From CANHCC01 sp040381555 (GTDB lineage: Bacteria > Bacteroidota > Bacteroidia > J057 > RFSG01), in the NCBI GenBank assembly GCA_040381555.1, contig JBEIHC010000116.1, positions 1 to 8,632 on the forward strand: a stretch of DNA of 8,632 nt. Direction: 5' to 3'. The notes below the pieces were generated by a model. The model was not told the origin of the DNA. It did no database searches and saw only the letters and a program-made list of their open reading frames with translations. Position 1 is the stretch's first letter, and the number at the start of each line of letters is the position of its first letter. The translations under genes were made by a program, and so were the position numbers. Of this stretch, positions 1-7,345 are shown in pieces.

Positions 1-2425
1 ACTTGGATGATTCCTTTCCAAAAATGGCACTTCGGATTTCCATCCCAATTTGACCGGTAGAAATACCTTCCTTATTGGCACGCTCCCGATCGATATCAAT
101 TACAATTTGTGGTTTGCTATTGATGAAATCAGATTTTAACTCTTCCACCCCTGGGATTTGCAAAGAGTCAACATATCGTTCTACATCAGCGGCCAACTTG
201 ATTAAGCCAGGGAAATTTTCGCCCCTTACCTCTATATTAATTACTTTACCGACTGGAGGACCATTCTGCTCTTTGTCCACGGTAATTTCTGCCCCAGGAA
301 TATCCTGAATGGCATCCCGAATCTTATTTAAATAGGGAGTAGTACTTTCACCATTTCTTTTAATAAATTCTTTAAAAGCAACGGTAACTTTTCCCTTATG
401 CGGTGTTGCAGATCGATCTGGATTCATAGGATCTCCTGCACCCACAGCCACATTCGCAATAACAGATTCTACTATAGGATTATCTTCTCCAATGACGGAG
501 TACACTCTTTCTTCCAACACTTGAGTCATAGAATCAGTTACCGTTTGGTCAGTACCTACCGGTAATACCAGATATACATAGGCAAAGTTTGGATCCCCTT
601 GCGGAAAGAATACCACCTTAGGAGAGCGCAACCCGAGCAAGACAAAAGATAAAATAAACAGAACGACCATACTACCGATAACCAACCAAGGATTTTTGCC
701 TCTCAATGCCCACCGAAGTAAGGATTCATAGCTGTTCATCATTGCGGGTAGTAATCTATCTTGGAAGTATTTAATCATTCCCGTAAAAACAAAGCGGTTA
801 ACAGTAGCGGCCAGGATGAAGAAAACCAAAATATTTCCAGCAGCAAATCCACCCGATACATAAGACACTATTGCCAACCCTGCCAATACAGCCATGTACT
901 TCCAAAATGTTTTCAAAGATTTTGCTTGATCTACCTCATGGTCTTTCTTCATAAAGCTCACGGCAAAAACCGGATTAATAAAGAAGGCCACAACGAGTGA
1001 AGCGGTTAAAGTTAGAATCAAAGTAACCGGAAGGAAGACCATGAATTCACCAATAATACCATTCCAAAAAGCCAAAGGAACAAAAGGAGCTACTGTAGTA
1101 GCAGTACCTGCTAATACAGGGATAAATACTTCACCCGCAGCCTCTCGAGCTGAATCCAAAATGGACTTATTATACTTATGAAAAATCCTGTGTGTATTTT
1201 CAACCACCACAATAGCATCATCCACTACAATGCCCAGAGCCATCAAGAATGAAAAAAGAACAATCATATTCAATGTGTACCCAATGGTAGGCATTACCAA
1301 AAATGCCAGGAAGGAGGCAATAGGTACTGAAAGCCCTACAAACAGGGCATTTGTGGTGCCCATAAAAAACATCAAAACCAAAGTCACCAAAATAAAACCC
1401 AGAATAATGGAGTTCACTAGGTCATTCAGGGTATTCCGCGTTTCGACGGACTGATCCCCTGTGATGGTGATTTTAATATTTTCAGGAAGATCATTTTGAA
1501 TGGCATTATTGACTATCTCCTGAATTTTATCCGAAGCAGCCACCAGATTCTGCCCAGAACGCTTAATGATATTTAGGGTGATTACTGGCTTACGATCTAA
1601 TCGAGCATAAGATTCTCTTTCCTCAAAAGTCTCTTTTACTTCGGCAATATCTTTCAGATAAATCGCGGCACCATCCATTGACTTTACCAAGATATTCCCA
1701 AGATCTCGAGCTTCTTTAAATTCACCAAAAATCTGCACAGAGCGCTTCATTTCCCCAACCCGAATATTGCCTCCGGATAAATTCAAATTCTCTAAAGCAA
1801 TTGCCCTATCCACATCATTCAGCGTCACTTTAGCGGCCTGCATTTTATACATATCCAAGTTAACCTGAACTTCCTTTTCCAATGCACCCACCATGTCCAC
1901 TCTGGTTATCTCCTTCATGGTCTCCATGCGATCTTGGAGTAACTCTGCATATTCCTTCAATTTCTCCGGTTCTACTTCCCCAGAAACATTCACGAACATA
2001 ATAGGAAATTCAGAGAAGTCCACTTCAATCACATCTGGATCTCGGGGCAAATCAGTTGGCAAATCTGGCCGGGCTTTATCTACTGCATCTTTTACTTTCT
2101 GCTTAGCGACCGCTACATCCACATTGGTGTTAAACTCCACTACAACAGAAGAAAAATCCTGTACCGAATTACTGGTAATTTTCTTAACTCCGGAGATAGA
2201 CTTTAGTTGTTTCTCAATGGGCCGAGATACGAGATTCTCAATATCGGTAGGAGAAGTACCTGGATAGGCAGTTGCCACATACATGGTGGGAATGACAATA
2301 TCCGGAAATTGCTCCTTCGGTAGGTTATTATAAGTATTGATCCCAAATAAACAGATCAATATCGTTATGATGTATACTCCGGTGCGATTATTAATCGCCC
2401 AGGTAGTGAGTTTGAATTCTTTCAT
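1..2425 (-). CDS. RND multidrug efflux pump, HAE1/AcrB-type inner-membrane permease (3' end missing)
   Basis: Proton-driven inner-membrane subunit of a tripartite efflux pump, expected to work as a trimer with the adaptor and TolC-like channel encoded just upstream. About 808 residues are present of a family usually over 1000; the C-terminus lies beyond the left edge. The frame is open throughout. It starts MKEFKLTTWAINNR with TM1 at about 15-30, followed by a periplasmic porter domain (about 30-330) containing the typical EQFPDI and YPGTSPTDIE motifs. TM2-TM6 follow (about 335-490). The TM4 proton-relay pair is visible as GIVVDDA, Asp402-Asp403, equivalent to AcrB Asp407/Asp408. TM7 is at about 579-599 and opens the second half. 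Between TM6 and TM7 there are two further hydrophobic stretches (about 511-528 and 530-547). The ATG at 2425 lies 20 bp after the adaptor stop, so the genes are co-transcribed. The substrate cannot be read from sequence; a CusA-type metal role is not supported by any motif I can see. Confidence 0.95.
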   Translation of the reverse strand, partial: MKEFKLTTWAINNRTGVYIITILICLFGINTYNNLPKEQFPDIVIPTMYVATAYPGTSPTDIENLVSRPIEKQLKSISGVKKITSNSVQDFSSVVVEFNTNVDVAVAKQKVKDAVDKARPDLPTDLPRDPDVIEVDFSEFPIMFVNVSGEVEPEKLKEYAELLQDRMETMKEITRVDMVGALEKEVQVNLDMYKMQAAKVTLNDVDRAIALENLNLSGGNIRVGEMKRSVQIFGEFKEARDLGNILVKSMDGAAIYLKDIAEVKETFEERESYARLDRKPVITLNIIKRSGQNLVAASDKIQEIVNNAIQNDLPENIKITITGDQSVETRNTLNDLVNSIILGFILVTLVLMFFMGTTNALFVGLSVPIASFLAFLVMPTIGYTLNMIVLFSFLMALGIVVDDAIVVVENTHRIFHKYNKSILDSAREAAGEVFIPVLAGTATTVAPFVPLAFWNGIIGEFMVFLPVTLILTLTASLVVAFFINPVFAVSFMKKDHEVDQAKSLKTFWKYMAVLAGLAIVSYVSGGFAAGNILVFFILAATVNRFVFTGMIKYFQDRLLPAMMNSYESLLRWALRGKNPWLVIGSMVVLFILSFVLLGLRSPKVVFFPQGDPNFAYVYLVLPVGTDQTVTDSMTQVLEERVYSVIGEDNPIVESVIANVAVGAGDPMNPDRSATPHKGKVTVAFKEFIKRNGESTTPYLNKIRDAIQDIPGAEITVDKEQNGPPVGKVINIEVRGENFPGLIKLAADVERYVDSLQIPGVEELKSDFINSKPQIVIDIDRERANKEGISTGQIGMEIRSAIFGKESSK

Positions 2426-2445
2426 CGTGTGTTCGTTTTCAGAAT

Positions 2446-3627
2446 TTACTGTACAATCTCTAAGGGCTGTCCGTCCACGAGATTCTGATACCCAATGGTA
2501 ATGAGTTCTTCGCCTTCACTCAGACCTTCCAGAATTTCCGCTTTATCCCGATAAATCATACCAGTCTTGATAAGTCGTTTAGAAGCTTTGCGCACAGAAC
2601 CTTCCTGCACAGACAAATAAATGAACTCCTGGTTTTCATCGCGCTGAATTAAATTCAAGGGCACTGCAATGGCTGATTTAGATTCGTAATCTTTCACCCG
2701 TACTTCTACAATCATATTTGGGCGAATAATTAGATTTTTAACAGAAGGAGATCCCACTTCTACGGTAAAGGTTCTATTCACCATATTGATGGAATTGCTT
2801 TTCACCCGCACAGAGCTTTGACCTTCAATTTGCTGATCGGGGAAATAAACTATTACTTGATTACCATTATTTACCCGTGTAAAATAGGCTTCTGAAAATT
2901 CTGCGACAATTTTATTATTATTCGGATTCACGAGTCGGAGCAAAGGCATACCCGGCATGGCCGTTTCACCTTCTTTTGCCAATACCTCATCTGCCACTCC
3001 AGAAAATGGCGCCTTCACTTTTGACATATCCTGCTGGTCCTCTAGAGTTGCCATCCTTTTTTCCAATGCCTCTTTATTTGCTTTAGCGGAAAGGAACTGC
3101 ATCTCAGTTCCAATTTTTTGATCCCATAAATTTTTCTGACGATTAAACACAACGGTAGCTAAATCTAACTGAGTTTTCACTTCTTCTATTGATTTGCGTA
3201 CTATTTCATCATCAATCTGAACCAATAATTGGCCAGCCTTTACTTGATCTCCTTTCTTCACTAGGACTTTAATTATCGTTCCAGCAGTTTTAGGGCTCAC
3301 CAATATGTTCTGTTCTGAATCTACTTTCCCTTGTACTTCGATATAATGGGTAAATACACCACTTTCGATTTTGCCAGTTTTGACTTTAGCAGATTTCCCA
3401 GTGGGGGCACCGCCATCAGATTTAAGCTCAGACTCTAGAGTTTGAATTTCTGTTTGCAGGGCAATTACCTGGCTTTTGAGTTGTTCTAGTTTTGCTTTTT
3501 TTGCTTCGGGAGTACCCGCATCTTCCCCATTACCACAGGAAGAAAATCCAGTGCCCATGAGCACCAGCATAAACAATACCAGGGTACTGTTTAGGATTGA
3601 TTTAGGTTGTATCAAAGAGAGTTTCAT
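2446..3627 (-). CDS. RND efflux periplasmic adaptor (membrane fusion protein), lipoprotein
   Basis: HlyD/AcrA-like adaptor that bridges the RND pump and the outer-membrane channel; 393 residues, normal for the family. The N-terminus is a lipoprotein signal peptide with lipobox FSSC, so Cys31 would be lipidated. A charged, heptad-like helix (about 41-70) follows the anchor. The barrel-sandwich (biotinyl-lipoyl-like) domain is split: the first half at about 105-140 contains SPKTAGTIIKVLVKKGD, the second at about 202-232 contains KAPFSGVADEVLAKEGE. A short alpha-hairpin (about 141-200) separates them. Beta-barrel and membrane-proximal regions follow to residue 393. The hairpin is short compared with AcrA. 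The gene begins 27 bp after the tolC-like stop and ends 20 bp before the pump, so it is the third gene of the operon. The start is fixed by the complete signal peptide. Confidence in the family is high; substrate is unknown. Confidence 0.95.
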   Translation of the reverse strand: MKLSLIQPKSILNSTLVLFMLVLMGTGFSSCGNGEDAGTPEAKKAKLEQLKSQVIALQTEIQTLESELKSDGGAPTGKSAKVKTGKIESGVFTHYIEVQGKVDSEQNILVSPKTAGTIIKVLVKKGDQVKAGQLLVQIDDEIVRKSIEEVKTQLDLATVVFNRQKNLWDQKIGTEMQFLSAKANKEALEKRMATLEDQQDMSKVKAPFSGVADEVLAKEGETAMPGMPLLRLVNPNNNKIVAEFSEAYFTRVNNGNQVIVYFPDQQIEGQSSVRVKSNSINMVNRTFTVEVGSPSVKNLIIRPNMIVEVRVKDYESKSAIAVPLNLIQRDENQEFIYLSVQEGSVRKASKRLIKTGMIYRDKAEILEGLSEGEELITIGYQNLVDGQPLEIVQ

Positions 3628-3635
3628 ATTACTTA

Positions 3636-3650
3636 TGTGTTTGTGTGTTT
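3636..3650 (-). repeat. CA-rich leader before the adaptor gene
   Basis: The coding strand reads AAACACACAAACACA about 8 bp before the adaptor ATG, within the 27-bp gap after tolC. It is an interrupted version of the (CA)7 tract found before the tolC-like gene, in the same position relative to the start codon. It may serve as an A-rich, unstructured ribosome-landing leader in the absence of a Shine-Dalgarno. Function is inferred only. Confidence 0.5.
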
Positions 3651-3654
3651 GGAG

Positions 3655-5040
3655 TTATTTTGAAATTTCTAAGGTACCATTGGCCTTTTCCAAATCGGTA
3701 CGAGCAACTAAGGCATCATACAAAGTGCTGAGATAATTGGTCTGAGCGTTTTTCAATTCTGTTTCAGCAGTGACTACCTCTAAGTTAGAACCTACTCCCT
3801 GTTCGTATTTGATGCGGGTCACTCTGGCAACCTCAGTCGCTAGGTCCACATTCTTCTTTTGTTCATCGAGTGTTTTCAGACTATTGTTCAAACTAGATTG
3901 AGAATTGAACACTTCCAGGGCAACTGCATTTTTAAAGTTAGCCATATCATTGTTAGATTTTTGAATCGCTAACTGAGCCTGCTCTACACGAGCATGTTGA
4001 GACAAGCCTTTGAAAATAGGCACATTCAACTGAATGCCGACTAAAGATTGAGGGTAATATCGTTTGGTTAAAGGTTGAAAGAAAATATCTCCAAAATCTG
4101 ATCTAAATCCCTGATAGGAGAAATTTCCAAAAGCAACAAGCGTGGGAAGATAGGCTGCTCTATGACGACGAAGATCTAACTCATACAGTCTTTGTTGCAT
4201 TTGTAAGAGCTTATACTCTGGACGCTTTTCGTAGGATCCCTCTTCACTGGATGCCGCGCGAGCCAATGATTCATTCAGCTTATCACTTAGTTCAATGATT
4301 TTTCCTACCGGGTACCCCATTTGGAATTTCAACATATACAAACTGATTTCGACGAAATTTTGCATTTTCTGCCGCTCAATTTTCAGATTACTCAAGCTGA
4401 CTGACAGGCGATCCACATCCAACTTTTCTACAAACCCTTGCTCATTTAATGCCTTTGTATCTTTTAGAATTTTTTCTAATCTCTGAATATTCGCATCTAG
4501 TAATCCCACTCTTTCCTGATTGATTAAGACCAGGTAATAGGATTTGCTGACCAACTGCAAAACCTCCTGTTGGGAGCGCTCTTTATTTCGACGGGATAAT
4601 TCCGCATACGATTTAGCTGCTTGTAAGCCAACTAAAAACTCCCCACTAAAAAGTAGTTGAGAAACATCAATCCCAGCTTTTGAAGTCATAGGCAAACCAA
4701 ATTGAAATGCCACATATTGATCTGCCGGAGCCAAAGGATTAAAAATATTTGCCGGGATAATAGAGGTAGGAAATTCCAGGAAATAGGAAACATCACCAGA
4801 TAAACTTACCTGAGGAAGACCTGTACCTTTGGTTTCATTAATGCGTTTCTGAGCAATTTGAACATCCAAATCGGCATTTTTCAGGGAAGAATTATGCTCT
4901 AGGGCAAACTGCAAACTTTCTTGCAGGGAGAAACTTTTTTTAGACTCTGATTGAGCAGAAAGTCTAAAAATACTCAACAGGAACAAGGCGACGAACGCCC
5001 AAGGGATTCTGAACATATTTAGGGTTTTAATGAGTTTCAT
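3655..5040 (-). CDS. TolC-like outer-membrane efflux protein
   Basis: Outer-membrane channel component of the tripartite pump, 461 residues, typical for the TolC/OEP family. A signal peptide is visible: basic start, hydrophobic core at about 13-25, and likely signal peptidase I cleavage after Ala29 in RLSAQS. A start at Met9 would also leave a workable signal. Two OEP repeats can be seen. The first begins near 39 (SLQESLQFALEHNSSLKNAD) and includes GLPQVSLSG (74-82). The second begins near 272 and ends with KYEQGVGSNLEVVTAETEL (about 411-429) and the closing ARTDLEKANGTL helix. Long amphipathic helices rich in Q, K, E and L fit the alpha-barrel. It is the second gene of the operon, 34 bp after tetR, and its ATG is preceded by a (CA)7 run. 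Confidence 0.95.
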   Translation of the reverse strand: MKLIKTLNMFRIPWAFVALFLLSIFRLSAQSESKKSFSLQESLQFALEHNSSLKNADLDVQIAQKRINETKGTGLPQVSLSGDVSYFLEFPTSIIPANIFNPLAPADQYVAFQFGLPMTSKAGIDVSQLLFSGEFLVGLQAAKSYAELSRRNKERSQQEVLQLVSKSYYLVLINQERVGLLDANIQRLEKILKDTKALNEQGFVEKLDVDRLSVSLSNLKIERQKMQNFVEISLYMLKFQMGYPVGKIIELSDKLNESLARAASSEEGSYEKRPEYKLLQMQQRLYELDLRRHRAAYLPTLVAFGNFSYQGFRSDFGDIFFQPLTKRYYPQSLVGIQLNVPIFKGLSQHARVEQAQLAIQKSNNDMANFKNAVALEVFNSQSSLNNSLKTLDEQKKNVDLATEVARVTRIKYEQGVGSNLEVVTAETELKNAQTNYLSTLYDALVARTDLEKANGTLEISK

Positions 5041-5044
5041 TTGT

Positions 5045-5058
5045 TGTGTGTGTGTGTG
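5045..5058 (-). repeat. (CA)7 dinucleotide repeat directly before the tolC-like start codon
   Basis: Read on the coding strand, (CA)7 is followed by ACAA and then the ATG of the tolC-like gene. It lies in the 34-bp tetR-tolC gap where a ribosome would bind. Related but interrupted CA-rich runs precede the adaptor gene (3636-3650) and the pump gene (2427-2432). No Shine-Dalgarno is present. Length change by slippage would alter the leader, but that is inference. Confidence 0.8.
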
Positions 5059-5074
5059 ATTGGTTAAGGTAGAA

Positions 5075-5719
5075 TTAAGGATTTTCGATTTTATGTTTTT
5101 TCCGAATCAGCTTAGCCAGAATTTTCTCTCCCTTTGGGGTGCAAACTCCGTATAGGAAATAAAGCAGAAGCTGCTCAAATATTTGATTCAAATTATAATC
5201 ATACTGAGGAAATAAATCCGGGTTGAGCATGGCATCCATTTCGGATGCTCGAATTCGGGCAATTATTCGGATATCAATTTCTGGACGATACACCCCTTCT
5301 TCAATTCCTTTGCGTAAATTCTCCTCTATTTTTGCAATAACAAACTGTTCCTTATGCTCCCTGAATCTACTCCAGGCTTCCGGATAATAAAGTTGTATAT
5401 CATGAACTAATCTATGGGCACCTGCCATTTGCCTGATTTGCTCGGAAACAAATTCCATCATACGGAAGATTTCCTCCACAGCAGCCAATTTTTCAGTGTG
5501 AATTCCTTCCAATTGACATTCCTGACGCTCAAAATGTTTATTGACACAGGCCTTTAATATATCTTGCTTATCGGTAAAATGTAAATACAAAGTCTTTTTA
5601 GACATTCCCAAAGCGCGAGCCATATCATCCATACTTAGATTCTTGACCCCCAACCTCTGAAACAACTCAGTGCTCCCTTGAATAATTTTCTCCCGAGTAT
5701 CTGACTTAACTATTTCCAT
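5075..5719 (-). CDS. TetR/AcrR-family transcriptional repressor of the efflux operon
   Basis: Ligand-responsive DNA-binding protein of 214 residues, within the normal TetR range. The N-terminal helix-turn-helix is clear: REKIIQGSTELFQRLGVKNLS (residues 9-29) leads into the first HTH helix SMDDMARALG (29-38), and MSKKTLYLHF (39-48) is the recognition helix, followed by KQDIL. Residues from about 60 to 214 form the variable ligand-binding and dimerisation domain, with no recognisable ligand signature. It is the first gene of the operon and all downstream genes are efflux parts, so I infer that it represses itself and the pump, and that a pump substrate releases it. The 16-bp palindrome 10 bp before its start is the likely operator. 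The ATG at 5719 is chosen because it gives a complete TetR N-terminus; upstream is the palindrome. Confidence 0.93.
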   Translation of the reverse strand: MEIVKSDTREKIIQGSTELFQRLGVKNLSMDDMARALGMSKKTLYLHFTDKQDILKACVNKHFERQECQLEGIHTEKLAAVEEIFRMMEFVSEQIRQMAGAHRLVHDIQLYYPEAWSRFREHKEQFVIAKIEENLRKGIEEGVYRPEIDIRIIARIRASEMDAMLNPDLFPQYDYNLNQIFEQLLLYFLYGVCTPKGEKILAKLIRKKHKIENP

Positions 5720-5729
5720 TCAGGGTACA

Positions 5730-5771
5730 AAACTACGGAAACGATTATTAAGTTCATCGTTTCCGTAGTTT
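5730..5771 (-). promoter_or_regulatory. Probable TetR operator: perfect 16-bp inverted repeat
   Basis: The left arm AAACTACGGAAACGAT (5730-5745) and the right arm ATCGTTTCCGTAGTTT (5756-5771) are exact reverse complements around a 10-bp spacer. The site sits 10 bp upstream of the tetR start codon, in the place expected for an autoregulatory TetR operator controlling the whole tetR-tolC-MFP-RND unit. If transcription starts upstream of it, the mRNA would also carry a 16-bp hairpin immediately before the tetR start. The symmetry is directly visible; the assignment to TetR is inferred from position and family habit. Confidence 0.85.
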
Positions 5772-6166
5772 CTTTTGTAATTTTTTCAAAAAATATTTAT
5801 CAAACTGATTATGAACAATTTAAAAATCGTTTATCAAAAATTCACTTTCTATTTCAGAGAGATTATTTCATAGCTTGGAACATTCATCATTAAAATTCTA
5901 TTATAGAGAGCCTTTCAACTGAATAGTGAAAACATCTAAAAGCGCTCACAAAAAGCATTGAAAAAAATAGAACTTACCCTAAGTAAAGACATACCCTGTG
6001 CGTCCCTTTCTTAATGATACAAGAATTCCTTGCCTATAAATAACACCCATAAACCAGTAATTAAGCTATAGTGGGAAGTTAAACTTTCTGAATAACCCCC
6101 TTAAACAATATGCACACTTTGAGACACATATGGGCAAAAACCTTCCAGAATATTCCTTTTTCCCCT
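5772..6166. other. Divergent intergenic region between tetR and murB, no gene seen
   Basis: About 400 bp, AT-rich, between the minus-strand operon and plus-strand murB. The left end holds the possible tetR promoter and the right end leads into the murB -7-like box. A 9-bp direct repeat TTTATCAAA occurs twice near 5796 and 5830. The only plus-strand ATG frames noted are about 20 codons long (from 5811 and 6110), with no support as genes. I see no tRNA, strong terminator hairpin or riboswitch. Confidence 0.6.
5787..5818 (-). promoter_or_regulatory. Possible Bacteroidota-type promoter of the tetR-efflux operon
   Basis: On the minus strand a TTG (5818-5816) is followed after 20 bp by TATTTTTTG (5795-5787). 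This resembles the Bacteroidota -33 TTG / -7 TAnnTTTG pattern, with one extra T inside the -7 box. Transcription would start near 5780, just upstream of the operator palindrome, so bound TetR would block initiation or early elongation. The region is very AT-rich, so a chance match is quite possible. Confidence 0.3.
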
Positions 6167-6174
6167 TAGTTTTG
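6167..6174 (+). promoter_or_regulatory. Bacteroidota -7 promoter box (TAGTTTTG) of murB
   Basis: TAGTTTTG matches the TAnnTTTG consensus of the Bacteroidota housekeeping sigma factor exactly and ends 5 bp before the murB ATG. Transcription would then begin at or very near the A of the start codon, giving a leaderless or almost leaderless mRNA. No TTG lies at the ideal -33 spacing, so the promoter is supported by one element only. Confidence 0.4.
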
Positions 6175-6179
6175 TACCC

Positions 6180-7202
6180 ATGCAGGAATTGCTTTCAAAC
6201 TTCTCCTTAAAAAAACTCAATACCTTCGGATTAGAGGCCAAGTCTAGTTATTATAGGGCATTTAATTCTGTTTCTGAAATCCAAGAAGCCCTATGCTCAC
6301 CAGAATTTTCTTCTATGCCCCATTTAATTTTGGGAGGAGGGAGTAATTTGCTTTTCCTAAATGACTATTCTGGTTTAATCTTGCATAATCAAATTCAATT
6401 TATCCGAGAAATATCAAAGGATAACGAAAGTGTTTTGATTCAAGCCGGCGGAGGCAGCTCCTGGAATGATTTAGTTAATTATTGTGTAGACAATAATTAC
6501 GGTGGGATTGAAAACCTGGCCCTTATCCCGGGTACATGTGGGGCTGCTCCCATTCAGAACATCGGAGCATATGGCACTGAATTAAAATCTGCATTGCACT
6601 CCTTAGAGGCGTTAAACCTTGAAAATAAAGAAATTGAAATTTTCACGAATGCAGATTGTCAATTTGGATATCGAAATAGTTTCTTCAAACAATCCGGCAA
6701 AAACAGATATTGCATTTTATCCATTACCCTAAAGCTTTCAACAAGACCAGTTCTTAATTTATCCTATTCGGCTCTGAAAGATGAGTTAGAAAAATCAGGG
6801 ATTTCCCAACCTACTATTCAGGATGTTCGCGACACTGTGGTAAAAATCAGGAGTTCGAAACTTCCCAACCCGGTGGAGATTGGTAATGCGGGTAGCTTTT
6901 TCAAAAATCCCGAAATTCCTGTGGAAGATTTTCAGGTATTGCAACAAAATCATCCAGATGTGGTTTCGTTCCCCGGTAAGCCAGGCTATCAAAAGTTAGC
7001 CGCCGGTTGGTTAATTGAGCAAGCCGGTTGGAAAGGATACCGGACCGGTGATATAGGAGTTCATGCTCGACAGGCATTGGTTTTAGTCAATTATGGAAAT
7101 GGGAAAGGGATTGAAATTGCTGAGTTGGCTGCTAAGATTCAAGACTCTGTATTTACTCGTTTTGGAGTACGACTAGAGCCTGAGGTTAATTTTATTGGAT
7201 AA
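6180..7202 (+). CDS. murB: UDP-N-acetylenolpyruvoylglucosamine reductase (MurB)
   Basis: Cytoplasmic FAD enzyme that uses NADPH to reduce UDP-GlcNAc-enolpyruvate to UDP-MurNAc, the second committed step of peptidoglycan precursor synthesis. It has 340 residues, matching the roughly 342-residue E. coli-type (type I) enzyme. The FAD-binding part shows NTFGLEA (14-20), LILGGGSNLLF (49-59) and GIENLALIPGTCGAAPIQNIGAYG (109-132). YRNS with Arg165 follows. The substrate-binding C-terminal part has GNAGSFFKNP, where Ser239 corresponds to the catalytic E. coli Ser229, and LEPEV near the end, where Glu335 corresponds to E. coli Glu325. All key residues are present, so it should be active. The start is chosen because the N-terminus aligns with MurB from the first residues. 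It is a single gene, with no cell-wall neighbours in the window. Confidence 0.97.
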   Translation: MQELLSNFSLKKLNTFGLEAKSSYYRAFNSVSEIQEALCSPEFSSMPHLILGGGSNLLFLNDYSGLILHNQIQFIREISKDNESVLIQAGGGSSWNDLVNYCVDNNYGGIENLALIPGTCGAAPIQNIGAYGTELKSALHSLEALNLENKEIEIFTNADCQFGYRNSFFKQSGKNRYCILSITLKLSTRPVLNLSYSALKDELEKSGISQPTIQDVRDTVVKIRSSKLPNPVEIGNAGSFFKNPEIPVEDFQVLQQNHPDVVSFPGKPGYQKLAAGWLIEQAGWKGYRTGDIGVHARQALVLVNYGNGKGIEIAELAAKIQDSVFTRFGVRLEPEVNFIG

Positions 7203-7213
7203 AGAATCCAACC

Positions 7214-7284
7214 ATAGTAAATAATTATAGTTATTTTCAATATAAAACAATGATCAAAAATTTATAAATAATTTTATTTACTAT
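7214..7284. repeat. AT-rich 11-bp inverted repeat downstream of murB
   Basis: ATAGTAAATAA (7214-7224) and TTATTTACTAT (7274-7284) are exact reverse complements, separated by 49 AT-rich bases. The pair begins 11 bp after the murB stop and lies before the DUF3088 gene. It could close a large loop or mark a small mobile or regulatory element, but in such AT-rich DNA it may be chance. No GC-rich terminator stem is present in this 143-bp gap, and no TAnnTTTG promoter box was found. Confidence 0.4.
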
Positions 7285-7345
7285 TAGGCCATTCCGATTA
7301 AACAAAAAGCCATACGACTCTAAATCTCATCCATCACGCAACTCT

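Noticed and set aside
75..2267. Plus-strand open frames of 74-124 codons at 75-308, 761-1000, 1230-1454 and 1893-2267
   Set aside because: They lie antisense to the continuous RND pump reading frame and show no recognisable protein pattern.
3476..4486. Plus-strand open frames at 3476-3736 and 4295-4486
   Set aside because: Antisense shadows of the adaptor and TolC-like genes, which are clearly the real coding strand.
5811..6169. Tiny plus-strand ORFs of about 20 codons (5811-5873 and 6110-6169)
   Set aside because: Length expected by chance and no ribosome-binding signal or recognisable peptide; the second ends inside the murB promoter-like box.
6795..6992. Minus-strand open frame inside murB
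   Set aside because: Antisense to the conserved catalytic part of MurB; no independent support.
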